From Opitutaceae bacterium (lineage in GTDB: Bacteria > Verrucomicrobiota > Verrucomicrobiia > Opitutales > Opitutaceae): DNA of 50,208 nucleotides. Below are positions 17,420 through 25,361 of the stretch, piece by piece. Position 1 is the first letter of the stretch, and each line of letters starts with the position of its first letter. The stretch is from positions 1-50,208 of the forward strand of contig JADJZJ010000030.1 in the NCBI GenBank assembly GCA_016715765.1, given 5' to 3'. The notes under the pieces are model-generated. The model saw nothing but the letters and a program-made list of their open reading frames with translations. It did not search any database and was not told where the DNA came from. A program made the position numbers and the translations under genes.

Positions 17420-17590
17420 GACTGGAGCGGGGCGGCGGTAACCATGGGGTGGATGGGGTCGCGGGAAGCTGTTCGACTGTTTGCTGATTGGCAATCGCGA
17501 TGTGGATTCGGCGCGATCGCCAGGGCGCGTCAGCAAATACAGCAGTTCGGTTATGTGGGGGCGAGCAAGGGAGTGTTTTCAAATGCCGAT

Positions 17591-17741
17591 TCGGCAGGCC
17601 GGCGAGCTTGCTCGCGCCCAACCCGCGCCCGCCAGCGGGCTGCCTACCGCAGCCGTCCCGGGCCTGATAGGGATTTTGCCATCACGACCTTGCTCGCGAT
17701 AGATTGCCACAGACCGTCGCGAGCGAGCTCGCTCCCACCTA
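17591..17741. repeat. Cluster of REP-like palindromes
   Basis: Three hairpin units in the 17420-17895 spacer. The first has a GCGAGC/GCTCGC stem around 17602. The second (minus, 17647-17625) starts with GTAG and reads GTAGGCAGCCCGCTGGCGGG, like the unit at 2838-2860. The third (about 17690-17741) contains cgcgagcgagctcgctccca, a close match in style to Pseudomonas REP units. The remainder of the spacer has no supported gene; a few short ORFs there are shadows. Confidence 0.6.
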
Positions 17742-17895
17742 GGGCTGGAATCGCACCGATTGCATTTCCCGGCCAAATTCCACTCGCCCGGACGAGGCGT
17801 CTGACTAGACGCAGAGGATGCTTTTTGCGCCCTTTGCCGGTGAATCGGTCTGCCGTCGCCTGCCTGCGTCCACCGCCCGCCGCGGGACGCCCAAC

Positions 17896-20217
17896 ATGGA
17901 GCCGCGCTATGCATTGGATGAGGCGGCCTGGCTGTGGCATCCGGAGCTGAGGGAGGGCGATCCGGGGATGGTGGCCTTCCGGTTGGACTTTGTCTCGGCG
18001 CAGGCCGAGGCCGTGCGGCTGCAGGTGAGCGCGGACCTTTGTTACACGCTCGCACTCGACGGGGCGCTGATCGCCCGCGGTCCGGACACCGGAACAGCGG
18101 CGGCGTGGTCGTTTTCCGGTTACGAACTCAACCTTTCCGCCGGAGCGCATCGGCTGGAGGCATTGGTCTGGTGGGCTCGCATCCCGGAGGCGCCCGAGGC
18201 GCGGATGTCCTGGCGGGCCGGTTTTGCCTGCGCGGGACTGGGGGCGGCGCAGCCGCGATTCACCACCGGTTTGGCGCCTTGGCGGACGGCGCTCATGCGG
18301 GGCCTCACCTGGGGACCGGGCCTCAGCCACTGTTATCATGTCATCGGCGGCGCCGCCCACGTGAACCTCGCGGAGTTCAACCTCGACCTTGCGCAGTGGG
18401 CGACGCCGGCGGTCGCGCGTCCGGCGCTGGTGGCGCATGCCACCGGGCTGGCGGCGGCGGGCTGGCGGCTGGAACCGGCGGCGCTGCCCGAGCAGCGGCA
18501 TGACCTCTGGCGCGGGGGCCGCGTGCGCGGGAAGCTCGACCGCTGGCCGGAGGAACCGACGGTGAAGCTGGGCGCAAAAGTTTCCTCGGCGGCAGGCTGG
18601 TCCGCACTGCTCAAGTCCGGCCGATCGCTGACCCTGCCTGCCGGTGCGGCGCAGACGGTGCTCATCGACACGGACGACTATCTTTGTGGCTATCCGATAT
18701 TGGAATTATCCGGCGGGGCCGGTGCGCGGGTGCGCGTGCAGTGGGCCGAGGCGCTGTATGAATCCGAGAACCTGAGCGGCCCCAAGGGTGACCGCGGCGC
18801 CGTGGCGGGAAAGTATTTCCATGGCTTTGGCGACACGTGGACGGCGGACGGCGCACGGCGCTGGGTGAGTTCGCCGTGGTGGCGGTCCGGCCGCTACCTG
18901 CTGGTGAGCGTGCGGGTGGGGAAGAAGCCGCTGACCCTGCACACCCTCGCGATCGAGCGCACCGGCTTTCCTTATGCCCCCACGGCCACGTTCAAGTCGG
19001 ATGATCCGTCATTCGGGCCCGTGATTGAGCTCTGCGAGCGCGGCCTGCAGTCCTGCATGCACGAGGTCTTTGTGGACTGCCCGTACTACGAGCAGATGAT
19101 GTACGTGGCCGACACGCGGGTGCAGATGCTGTTGTCCTACGTCACGGCGGGCGAGGAACGGCTGCCGCGGCGCGGCATGGAGCTGTTCGACTACTCGCGC
19201 GGCCGGGACGGGCTCCCCACCATGCGCTTTCCATCCAGCCTGCGGCAGGAGAGCGCGACCTTTGCGATGATCTGGCCGTGGATGCTGCATGATTTCGCGC
19301 TCTGGCGGGACGACACGGCCTGGCTGCGCCGGCGGCTGCCCGGGATGCGGGCGCTAATGGAAGGACTGCAAGCCGGAGAGGACGCCGCGGGGCTGTTGCA
19401 GAAACCGCCGGGCTGGCTGTTTGTGGACTGGGTGCCGGGCTGGGATATCGGCTGGGCGCCGGGTACCCGCACGGGACGGTGCTCGGCGCTGGTGAACCTG
19501 CAATACCTGCTGACCCTGCAGCGCGCGGCGGAGCTTGAGGCGTGGGTCGGTGAACCATTGCTGGCGAAACGCTGGCGGCAACGGGTCGCCGCGCTCGCGG
19601 CGGAGATGTCGCCGCTCTTCTGGGACGAGTCGCGCGGCCTGTGGGCCGACGACGATTCTCACGCCTCGTTCAGCCAGCACGCGCAGGCCCTGGCCGTGAT
19701 CGCCGGTCTGCGCACGCCGGACCCGGCCCGCTGGGCGGACGCGGAGGCCAACGGGCTGGCGGCCGCGACAATTTACTTCCAGCACTACCTGTTTGAAGCC
19801 CTCGGCCTCCTCGGCCGCGCGGATCTCGTGCTGCCGCGCCTTGCCATGTGGCGCAACCTTGTGAAGCAGGGCTTCAAGACTCCCGTGGAGAGTCCCGAGC
19901 CGGCGCGTTCGGATTGCCATGCCTGGGGCTCGCACCCGCTTTTCCATTTGCACGCCACGATTGCCGGGGTGCGCCCGAGCGCACCGGGCTTCAGGCGCGT
20001 GCGCATCGCCCCGCAGCCCGGTCCGCTCAAGCGCATCGACACCGAGCTGCCGCACCCCCGCGGCAGCGTGAAGCTGCACGCGAAATTCAACGGCAGCACG
20101 GTCGAAGCCGTGGTGGACCTGCCGCCGGAAACGGACGGCGTGTTCGTCTGGCACGGCCGGGAATTGAACTTGCGCACGGGTTCGCAGAAAGTGCGATTGG
20201 GTCGGACCGGGGCGTGA
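17896..20217 (+). CDS. Alpha-L-rhamnosidase-like glycoside hydrolase (six-hairpin)
   Basis: About 773 residues from the ATG at 17896; the frame continues upstream to an ATG at 17818, whose extra 26 residues look unlike the family. Bacterial alpha-L-rhamnosidase architecture (GH78-like): N-terminal beta domains (about 1-340, including ADLCYTLALDGALIARGPDT), then an (alpha/alpha)6 core starting near SFGPVIELCERGLQSCMHEV and VDCPYYEQMMYVADTRVQML. The segment D-C-P-x-x-E-Q is typical of the family catalytic domain. The C-terminus ends with a beta domain (GFRRVRIAPQPGPLKRIDTE). No signal peptide, so probably cytoplasmic. It would release rhamnose from plant or algal glycans, but related family members have other substrates. 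Confidence 0.8.
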   Translation: MEPRYALDEAAWLWHPELREGDPGMVAFRLDFVSAQAEAVRLQVSADLCYTLALDGALIARGPDTGTAAAWSFSGYELNLSAGAHRLEALVWWARIPEAPEARMSWRAGFACAGLGAAQPRFTTGLAPWRTALMRGLTWGPGLSHCYHVIGGAAHVNLAEFNLDLAQWATPAVARPALVAHATGLAAAGWRLEPAALPEQRHDLWRGGRVRGKLDRWPEEPTVKLGAKVSSAAGWSALLKSGRSLTLPAGAAQTVLIDTDDYLCGYPILELSGGAGARVRVQWAEALYESENLSGPKGDRGAVAGKYFHGFGDTWTADGARRWVSSPWWRSGRYLLVSVRVGKKPLTLHTLAIERTGFPYAPTATFKSDDPSFGPVIELCERGLQSCMHEVFVDCPYYEQMMYVADTRVQMLLSYVTAGEERLPRRGMELFDYSRGRDGLPTMRFPSSLRQESATFAMIWPWMLHDFALWRDDTAWLRRRLPGMRALMEGLQAGEDAAGLLQKPPGWLFVDWVPGWDIGWAPGTRTGRCSALVNLQYLLTLQRAAELEAWVGEPLLAKRWRQRVAALAAEMSPLFWDESRGLWADDDSHASFSQHAQALAVIAGLRTPDPARWADAEANGLAAATIYFQHYLFEALGLLGRADLVLPRLAMWRNLVKQGFKTPVESPEPARSDCHAWGSHPLFHLHATIAGVRPSAPGFRRVRIAPQPGPLKRIDTELPHPRGSVKLHAKFNGSTVEAVVDLPPETDGVFVWHGRELNLRTGSQKVRLGRTGA

Positions 20218-20230
20218 GCTCGGTTGCAGG

Positions 20231-20292
20231 GAGGCGATTCCCGCCTCGAATATCTTAACACGAACGAAGGCGGGGTTCGGAGACCCCGCTAC
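20231..20292. repeat. REP-like hairpins with GTAG foot
   Basis: GAGGCG/CGCCTC hairpin at 20231-20247, and a minus-strand unit at 20292-20269 reading GTAGCGGGGTCTCCGAACCC then CGCC. Located between the rhamnosidase-like gene and the mdh terminator. Confidence 0.5.
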
Positions 20293-20306
20293 AACAGGGG
20301 GCGGCC

Positions 20307-20342
20307 AAAAAAAACGGCGTCCCCCGCGAGAGGGACGCCGTT
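20307..20342 (-). terminator. Rho-independent terminator of mdh
   Basis: On the minus strand an 11-bp stem AACGGCGTCCC/GGGACGCCGTT (20342-20313) with an 8-base loop is followed by a run of eight T (20314-20307). Lies 20 bases past the mdh stop. The clearest intrinsic terminator in the window. Confidence 0.9.
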
Positions 20343-20361
20343 GGTGAAAGCGGGCCGGGCC

Positions 20362-21345
20362 TTACTGGATCATATCGGCCACGAAGGCGCGTTCCTCGAC
20401 GAGTTCCTTGTTGGTCGCGGCGAGCCTGGACTTGGCGAAGTCATCCATCGCGTAGGTGGTGATGACCTCGTAGCTGCCGGCGGTCGTCGTGCGGACGGGC
20501 ATGCCGGCCCAGACGTTGGCGTCGAAACCGTAGTGTCCGTTGCTCTTGACGGCGACCGAGTGGACCGCGCCCGGCGTGACGAGGCTGCGCACGTGGTCCA
20601 CGAGGGCGTTGGCGGCGGAGGCGGCCGAGGAGGCGCCGCGGGCGGCGATGATGGCGGCACCGCGCTTGCCCACGGTCTCGAGGAAGGGACCCTGGAGCCA
20701 GGCGAGATCGGTGATCACCCGCGTGGCGAGTTTGCCCTGGATGCTGGCGTGGGCGTAGGCCGGGAACATGGTCGGGCTGTGGTTGCCGTAGATGAAGATG
20801 TCCTTCACCTCGGTCAGATCGACGTTGGCCTTTTTGGCAAGCTGGGTCTGCGCGCGGTTCTGGTCGAGGCGGACCATGGCGGTGAAGCGCTCGGGGGGGA
20901 GGCGTTTGGCCTGCGAGGCGGCGATCATGCAGTTCGTGTTGGCGGGATTGCCCACGACGGCGATGCGGGCATCGGCGGCGGCGACGGCGTCGATGACCTT
21001 GCCCTGCTCGATGAAGATCTTGCCGTTGTCCTTGAGGAGGTCGGCGCGTTCCATGCCGGGGCCGCGGGGCTTGGCGCCCACGAGGAGGCACCAGTTGGCG
21101 CCCTTGAAGCCGACGGTGGGATCGGCGGTCTGGACGATGCCCTTGAGGAGCGGGAAGGCGCAGTCATCGAGCTCCATGGCGACGCCCTCGAGGGCCTTGA
21201 GCGCCTTTTCGAAGGGTGCCTCAATCAGCTGGAGGATGACCGGCTGATCGGGGCCGAACATGGCGCCCGAGGCGATACGGAAGAGCAGGGAGTAGCCGAT
21301 CTGACCGGCTGCACCGGTGACGGCGACGCGGATGGGTGTTTTCAT
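20362..21345 (-). CDS. mdh: Malate dehydrogenase
   Basis: NAD-dependent oxidation of malate to oxaloacetate in the TCA cycle, cytoplasmic. 327 residues, the usual length for the animal-cytosolic-like bacterial type. Rossmann motif VTGAAGQIGYSLLFRIASG at residue 9; substrate arginines in KPRGPGMERADLL and VRLDQNRAQTQLA; catalytic His in IYGNHSPTMFPAY. The NPANTN turn is also present. Start ATG at 21345. The 116-base gap to the aroG-like gene contains TATAAAT on the minus strand, a possible -10 box, so mdh may have its own promoter. Ends in a strong terminator at 20307-20342. Confidence 0.95.
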   Translation of the reverse strand: MKTPIRVAVTGAAGQIGYSLLFRIASGAMFGPDQPVILQLIEAPFEKALKALEGVAMELDDCAFPLLKGIVQTADPTVGFKGANWCLLVGAKPRGPGMERADLLKDNGKIFIEQGKVIDAVAAADARIAVVGNPANTNCMIAASQAKRLPPERFTAMVRLDQNRAQTQLAKKANVDLTEVKDIFIYGNHSPTMFPAYAHASIQGKLATRVITDLAWLQGPFLETVGKRGAAIIAARGASSAASAANALVDHVRSLVTPGAVHSVAVKSNGHYGFDANVWAGMPVRTTTAGSYEVITTYAMDDFAKSRLAATNKELVEERAFVADMIQ

Positions 21346-21461
21346 GATGAGGGGGTGGTTGTGCTTGAGGAAGCCCGGGAGGGCACGGATGAAATCAGGG
21401 AGAGAGGCAGGATTAAGCTTGGGCGAAAGGCGCGGGTAAAATCATTTATACGTGCTGTCCA

Positions 21462-22518
21462 TTACGCGAACCGGGGCGCGAGGGCGGCGTGGAGCTCGCG
21501 GACGAGCTTCTCGGTGGTCGGCCAGTCGATGCAGGCGTCGGTGATGGAGACGCCATAGCGCAGCTTATCCTTGGGCTGGGGGAAGGGCTGGCTGCCGGCG
21601 CCGAGGTTGCTCTCGATCATGGCGCCCATGAGCGTGGTGTTGCCGGCTGTGAGTTGGTTGAGCAGTTCACGCATGACCTCGGGCTGGCGCTCGGGCTGCT
21701 TGGCGGAATTGTCGTGCGAGCAGTCCACGAGGATGGACTTGGGCAAACCCGCCTTGGCGAGCAGGGCCTCGGTCTGGGCGATGTGGGCCGGGGAGTAATT
21801 CGGGCCCGGTGGCGCCGCCGCGGAGGACGACGTGGCAATCCGGATTGCCGCGGGTGACGATGGCGGAGGCGGAGCCTTCGAGGTTGATGCCGAGGAAGGT
21901 GTGGGGCTGGCCGGCGGCCTTGATGGCGTTGATGGCCGTGGTGATGGAGCCGTCGGTGCCGTTCTTGAAGCCGAGGGGCATGGAAAGGCCCGAGGCCATC
22001 TGCCGGTGGGTCTGGGATTCGGCGGTGCGGGCACCGATGGCACCCCAGCAGACGAGGTCGGCGACGTATTGCGGAGTGATGGGATCGAGGAACTCGGTGG
22101 CGGTGGGCAGGCCGAGGTCGAGGACATCGCGGAGGAAGGTGCGACCGAGACGGAGTCCGGCGGCGATGTCGTGCGAGCCGTCGAGGTTGGGGTCCATGAC
22201 GAGGCCCTTCCAGCCGACGGTGGTGCGGGGTTTCTCGAAGTAGACGCGCATGACGATCATGACGCGGTTGGAAACCTCCCTGGCCAGGACGGCGAGACGG
22301 CGGGCGTAGTCGCGGCCGGCGTCGAGGTCGTGGATGGAACAGGGGCCGACGATCAGGAGGAAGCGTTTGTCGTCGGTGAAGATGAGCCGGTGGATCTCGC
22401 GGCGGGCCTGGGTGACGAATTCCGCCTGGGCATCGGTCTTCGGCAGCTCCGCCAGCAGCTTGGCCGGGGAGGGCAGGGCACGGGTCTCGACGACATTGAT
22501 GTCCGAAGTTTTCTGCAT
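21462..22518 (-). CDS. aroG: 3-deoxy-7-phosphoheptulonate synthase, class I, interrupted by one frameshift
   Basis: First enzyme of the shikimate pathway, condensing phosphoenolpyruvate and erythrose 4-phosphate to DAHP. Start ATG at 22518 (MQKTSDINVVETRALPSPAK). Frame one carries FLLIVGPCSIHD, VMRVYFEKPRTTVGWKGL, LPLGFKNGTDGSI-like segments and CHVVLRGG. At a GGGCCC run (21802-21807) the frame changes: removing one G gives RGGATGPNYSPAHIAQTEAL in the second frame, which continues through SILVDCSHDNSAKQPERQPE and ESNLGAGSQPFP to the stop at 21462. With the repair the protein is about 351 residues, normal for AroF/G/H. Either a sequencing error or recent gene damage. No separate regulatory domain. 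Confidence 0.85.
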
Positions 22519-22587
22519 GAAGGGTACAGAGTGGACAATTGGCAGCGCGCGGGGCAAGTCCCGGGTTGGGGACCGGCAAACCGGAAA

Positions 22588-22751
22588 TTAACCACGGATT
22601 TCACGGATGGCACGGATTGGGATCCAATGACCAATCTGTTCACTCGGGAACGTAACGCCGTGGATAGACGTTTACTCAAACAGCCAATGCCGACCAATTG
22701 CAGTCATGCTGAGGGATATCTATCCGTGTGATCCGTGAAATCCGTGGTTAA
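22588..22751. repeat. Inverted repeat of 'ccgtgg/ccacgg' spacer family
   Basis: Perfect 21-base arms: 22588-22608 (ttaaccacggatttcacggat) and 22731-22751 (its reverse complement), enclosing about 120 bases with cacggattgg and tatccgtgtg variants. Related units are at 27546-27595 and 36813-36905. No ORF inside. The remaining part of the 22519-22973 spacer holds the putative small RNA described separately. Confidence 0.7.
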
Positions 22752-22779
22752 CTCAGTTGCGGATTGTCGAAATCCGGGC

Positions 22780-22817
22780 AAAAAAGTGGCCGGCCGCTTA
22801 CCCCTAAGCGGCCGGCC
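22780..22817 (-). terminator. Strong hairpin terminator (probably minus strand)
   Basis: A 13-bp perfect stem, GGCCGGCCGCTTA (22788-22800) and TAAGCGGCCGGCC (22805-22817), with loop CCCC. On the minus strand it is followed by ACTTTTTT; on the plus strand by a weaker TTTGCTTTCTT. No gene on the plus strand points at it, so the minus direction is favoured. Confidence 0.75.
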
Positions 22818-22873
22818 TTTGCTTTCTTAGTTACCCCAAAACTCCCGCTAGGCGGGAGAAGTGAAATTTGATG
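22781..22873 (-). ncRNA. Candidate small RNA (about 93 nt)
   Basis: Between a candidate sigma-70 promoter (22907-22880) and the terminator at 22780-22817, the minus strand encodes a short transcript with no sensible ORF. It contains a hairpin CTCCCGC-CTA-GCGGGAG (22858-22842), then TTTTGGGG and the terminator stem. It could equally be an attenuator-type leader, but it ends 260 bases before the aroG-like start, with a repeat in between. Prediction only. Confidence 0.35.
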
Positions 22874-22879
22874 AGTTGA

Positions 22880-22907
22880 TAGATAGAACAATTCTCCACA
22901 GCGTCAA
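22880..22907 (-). promoter_or_regulatory. Candidate sigma-70 promoter
   Basis: Minus strand TTGACG (22907-22902), 16-base spacer, TATCTA (22885-22880). The first box matches five of six consensus bases. It would start the candidate small RNA at about 22873. The region is AT-rich compared with the chromosome. Confidence 0.4.
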
Positions 22908-22973
22908 GGACTAGTTAGCAAAATCTTTCACTTTTTACCGTAACATGTTAGTAACAATGGGTATTTAAATTTT

Positions 22974-23858
22974 ATGTATTTTGCCTCCAACACCGCTTTT
23001 TCCCCATGGCGACCTACGGCTTGGCTACGGGTGTCGGGCAGTGATGCATTAACATTTCTTCAGGGCCAGTTCACCAACGACTTGCGCAAATCAATGGCAA
23101 AGGACGCGGTTTACGGACTTTGGCTGAATCAAAAGGGCAAGGTGGTGGCCGACAGTTTTGTGGTGCCTGACGCCACGGGAGAGGCTTTTTGGGTGGGAAG
23201 TTACTTTTGCCCGGCGGTGGTGATTCGCGAGCGACTTGAATCGTGCCTGATTGCGGACGAGGTGACGGTGGATGATGACACTGCGGCCTGGGAAGCCGTG
23301 ACCATTTTCGGAACCGCGGATCGCGAAGCCATGAGAATGAAGGTGCCGCAGTGTCTGGTTTTTTCCGGGCGGCGTGATCTGGCGGTGCATCACGAATGGA
23401 TTTTCCCCGCAGCGGCCCGGGCGGAAGTGCTGGCCTGTCTGGCCGGTTTGCCCGAATTGACGGAGGCGGAGATTCAACTGCGCCGGGTTCGCGCGGGAAT
23501 TCCGGCGATCCCGGCGGACATCGGCCCGGGCGAGCTGCCCAACGAGGGCGGGCTGGATGCCGGGGCGATCTCCTACACCAAGGGCTGCTACCTCGGGCAG
23601 GAAGTGATGGCGCGGCTCAAGTCCATGGGCCAGGTGCGCCGGCGATTGCAGCGGGTGGCAATCACCGGACCGGTGCCACCATTGCCGGCGGCGCTGTACG
23701 CGGGCGGACGCCAGGTTGGCGAATTGCGTTCGGCGGTCGCGACCGAAGAGGGCGGTGAGGGCCTCGCGCTGCTGACCCTGCTGAATCTTCCTGCCAAGGT
23801 TGAATTGAGTCTCGCGCCGGAGGCGGCGCCGACCTTGAGACGCCTCGACCCCTCATGA
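22974..23858 (+). CDS. ygfZ: YgfZ/GcvT-type folate-binding protein (Fe-S cluster assembly)
   Basis: Tetrahydrofolate-dependent factor for maturation of certain Fe-S proteins. 294 residues, family-typical. The YgfZ signature K-G-C-Y-L-G-Q-E at about residue 201 (YTKGCYLGQEVMARLKSMGQ) includes the conserved Cys. Earlier landmarks: LQGQFTNDLRK near residue 29 and RVRAGIPAIPADIGPGELPN upstream of the signature. The ATG at 22974 follows an AT-rich stretch. The stop overlaps the galactokinase start (ATGA); the functional link is unclear, but the overlap implies one transcript. Confidence 0.9.
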   Translation: MYFASNTAFSPWRPTAWLRVSGSDALTFLQGQFTNDLRKSMAKDAVYGLWLNQKGKVVADSFVVPDATGEAFWVGSYFCPAVVIRERLESCLIADEVTVDDDTAAWEAVTIFGTADREAMRMKVPQCLVFSGRRDLAVHHEWIFPAAARAEVLACLAGLPELTEAEIQLRRVRAGIPAIPADIGPGELPNEGGLDAGAISYTKGCYLGQEVMARLKSMGQVRRRLQRVAITGPVPPLPAALYAGGRQVGELRSAVATEEGGEGLALLTLLNLPAKVELSLAPEAAPTLRRLDPS

Positions 23859-25222
23859 CCGAACTCGAACAACTCACCCAGCTATGCACCCGCCTGGGTG
23901 CGGCACCCGGGCCGGCCGGTGTGATGGCGGCGCAATTGCAGAAGCGGGCCGCGCAGTTCGCGACGGAGCGCGGCGTGACCCGGGAGGAGGCGATGCAGTA
24001 TCTGCTCGAAGTTGTGGTCAAAGGCCGGCATGGCGAATCCCCGCTCGAGTCCATTTCCAACCGCCCTCTTCCCTCCATGCGCGAACGCCTGCTCTCCTGT
24101 TTCAACGCCACGTACGGCCGCAGCCCAGCGGTGATGGCGCGCGCACCCGGCCGGATCGAGTTCATCGGCAACCACACCGACTACAACGGCGGCACCGTGC
24201 TGGGGGCGGCGATCGACCGGGGGGTCTGGGTGGCGCTGGCGCCGCGGGACGATGGGGCGCGCCATTTTGCCAGCGAGCACCGGCAGGGCGTGGTCGCGCT
24301 GACCACAACGGACCGGGCGAAACTCGAGGGTGGGGCGAGCTGGGTGAATTATCCGCTGGGCGTGCTGCTGGCGCTGCCGGAGTTCGGCCTGCAGGTGCCG
24401 GCGGGCTTTGATTTTTATGCGGTGTCCGACCTGCCGACGGGCGCCGGCCTGAGCAGCAGTGCGGCCATCGAGATGGCCTCGGCGCTGGCGTTTTTGGAAC
24501 TCACCGGCGAGCACCCGCCGCGGGAAACCGTGGTGAAGGCCGGACGGCATGCGGAGAACCATTTTGTCGGCGTGCCCTGCGGCATCCTCGACCAGGGCGT
24601 TTCCGGCTTCGGGGAGAAGGACCATCTCGTGTTCATTGACTGCCGCGGTCCGCGCTTCGCCACGGTGCCGCTGCCGGCCGGGGCGCATTTCTGGATTTTC
24701 AACACGCACACGAAGCATGCGCTGGTGGATGGACTGTATGCCGCCCGCCACCGCGAGTGCATGGCGGCGGCGCAGGCGTTGGGCGTAAAAGAGCTGGTGG
24801 ATGCGTCCGCGGCCGTGGTGGCGCAGACCCGCGTCTGGCCCAGTCCGGAGATTGGCCGGCGGGCGCGTCACATCGTGGAGGAAATCGCGCGGGTGGACGC
24901 GATGGTGAAGGTGCTCGAAAGGGGCGATCTGGCCGAGGCCGGGCGCCTGCTGACGGCCTCGCACCGCAGTTCGCAGATGTTGTTCGAGAACAGCACGCCC
25001 GAGTTGGATTTTCTTGTCGATACGCTCACCCGCACCCCGCAGGTCCATGGGGCGCGGCTGACCGGCGGCGGATTCGGCGGCGCGGTGATGGCATTGACCA
25101 CGCCGCAGTTCACGGCCGGGGACGCGGCCCGCGTGGCGGAAGCCTATCGGCAGAAATTCGGCACGGCGCCCGACGTGTTGCGCACGCAGACCGGGACCGG
25201 GGCGGAAGTGGTGCGGGTTTGA
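23855..25222 (+). CDS. galK: Galactokinase (GHMP kinase) with long N-terminal extension
   Basis: ATP-dependent phosphorylation of galactose to galactose 1-phosphate (Leloir pathway). Motifs: ARAPGRIEFIGNHTDYNGGT (galactokinase signature, but with Asn at about 106 where GEHTDYN proteins have Glu), LPTGAGLSSSAAIEMASALA (GHMP phosphate loop), CGILDQGVSGFGE (catalytic Asp) and ARLTGGGFGGAVMAL at the C-terminus. 455 residues against about 380-390 for GalK: residues 1-75 are additional, Ala/Glu-rich and helical. The overlap with the YgfZ stop supports this start, but an internal ATG (MRERLLSCF, residue 75) would give normal size. Substrate galactose is likely but not certain given the N. Confidence 0.85.
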   Translation: MTELEQLTQLCTRLGAAPGPAGVMAAQLQKRAAQFATERGVTREEAMQYLLEVVVKGRHGESPLESISNRPLPSMRERLLSCFNATYGRSPAVMARAPGRIEFIGNHTDYNGGTVLGAAIDRGVWVALAPRDDGARHFASEHRQGVVALTTTDRAKLEGGASWVNYPLGVLLALPEFGLQVPAGFDFYAVSDLPTGAGLSSSAAIEMASALAFLELTGEHPPRETVVKAGRHAENHFVGVPCGILDQGVSGFGEKDHLVFIDCRGPRFATVPLPAGAHFWIFNTHTKHALVDGLYAARHRECMAAAQALGVKELVDASAAVVAQTRVWPSPEIGRRARHIVEEIARVDAMVKVLERGDLAEAGRLLTASHRSSQMLFENSTPELDFLVDTLTRTPQVHGARLTGGGFGGAVMALTTPQFTAGDAARVAEAYRQKFGTAPDVLRTQTGTGAEVVRV

Positions 25223-25223
25223 T

Positions 25224-25359
25224 GTAGGGCGGGGATTCCGATCCCCGCCTGGGAGCGCGACCGCCCTCGGTCGCAATCGTGCGATCATTTCCAAGGCACG
25301 AGAAAGAGAAAGATTACGAGAAAGAGAAAGATCGGCGGGGATCGGAATCCCCGCCCTAC
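25224..25359. repeat. REPIN-like inverted repeat with inner hairpin and direct repeat
   Basis: Outer 26-base arms 25224-25249 (GTAGGGCGGGGATTCCGATC then CCCGCC) and 25334-25359, exact reverse complements ending in CTAC. Inside are a GCGACCG/CGGTCGC hairpin and a direct repeat of acgagaaagagaaagat (twice, about 25300-25332). It fills the whole space between galK and the prepilin peptidase gene, so it may serve as the bidirectional barrier there. Confidence 0.75.
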
Positions 25360-25361
25360 AT

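Noticed and set aside
17420..17536. Longer dioxygenase from the TTG at 17536
   Set aside because: Extra residues are Pro/Arg/Ser-rich and unlike PhyH proteins; lies in repeat-bearing spacer.
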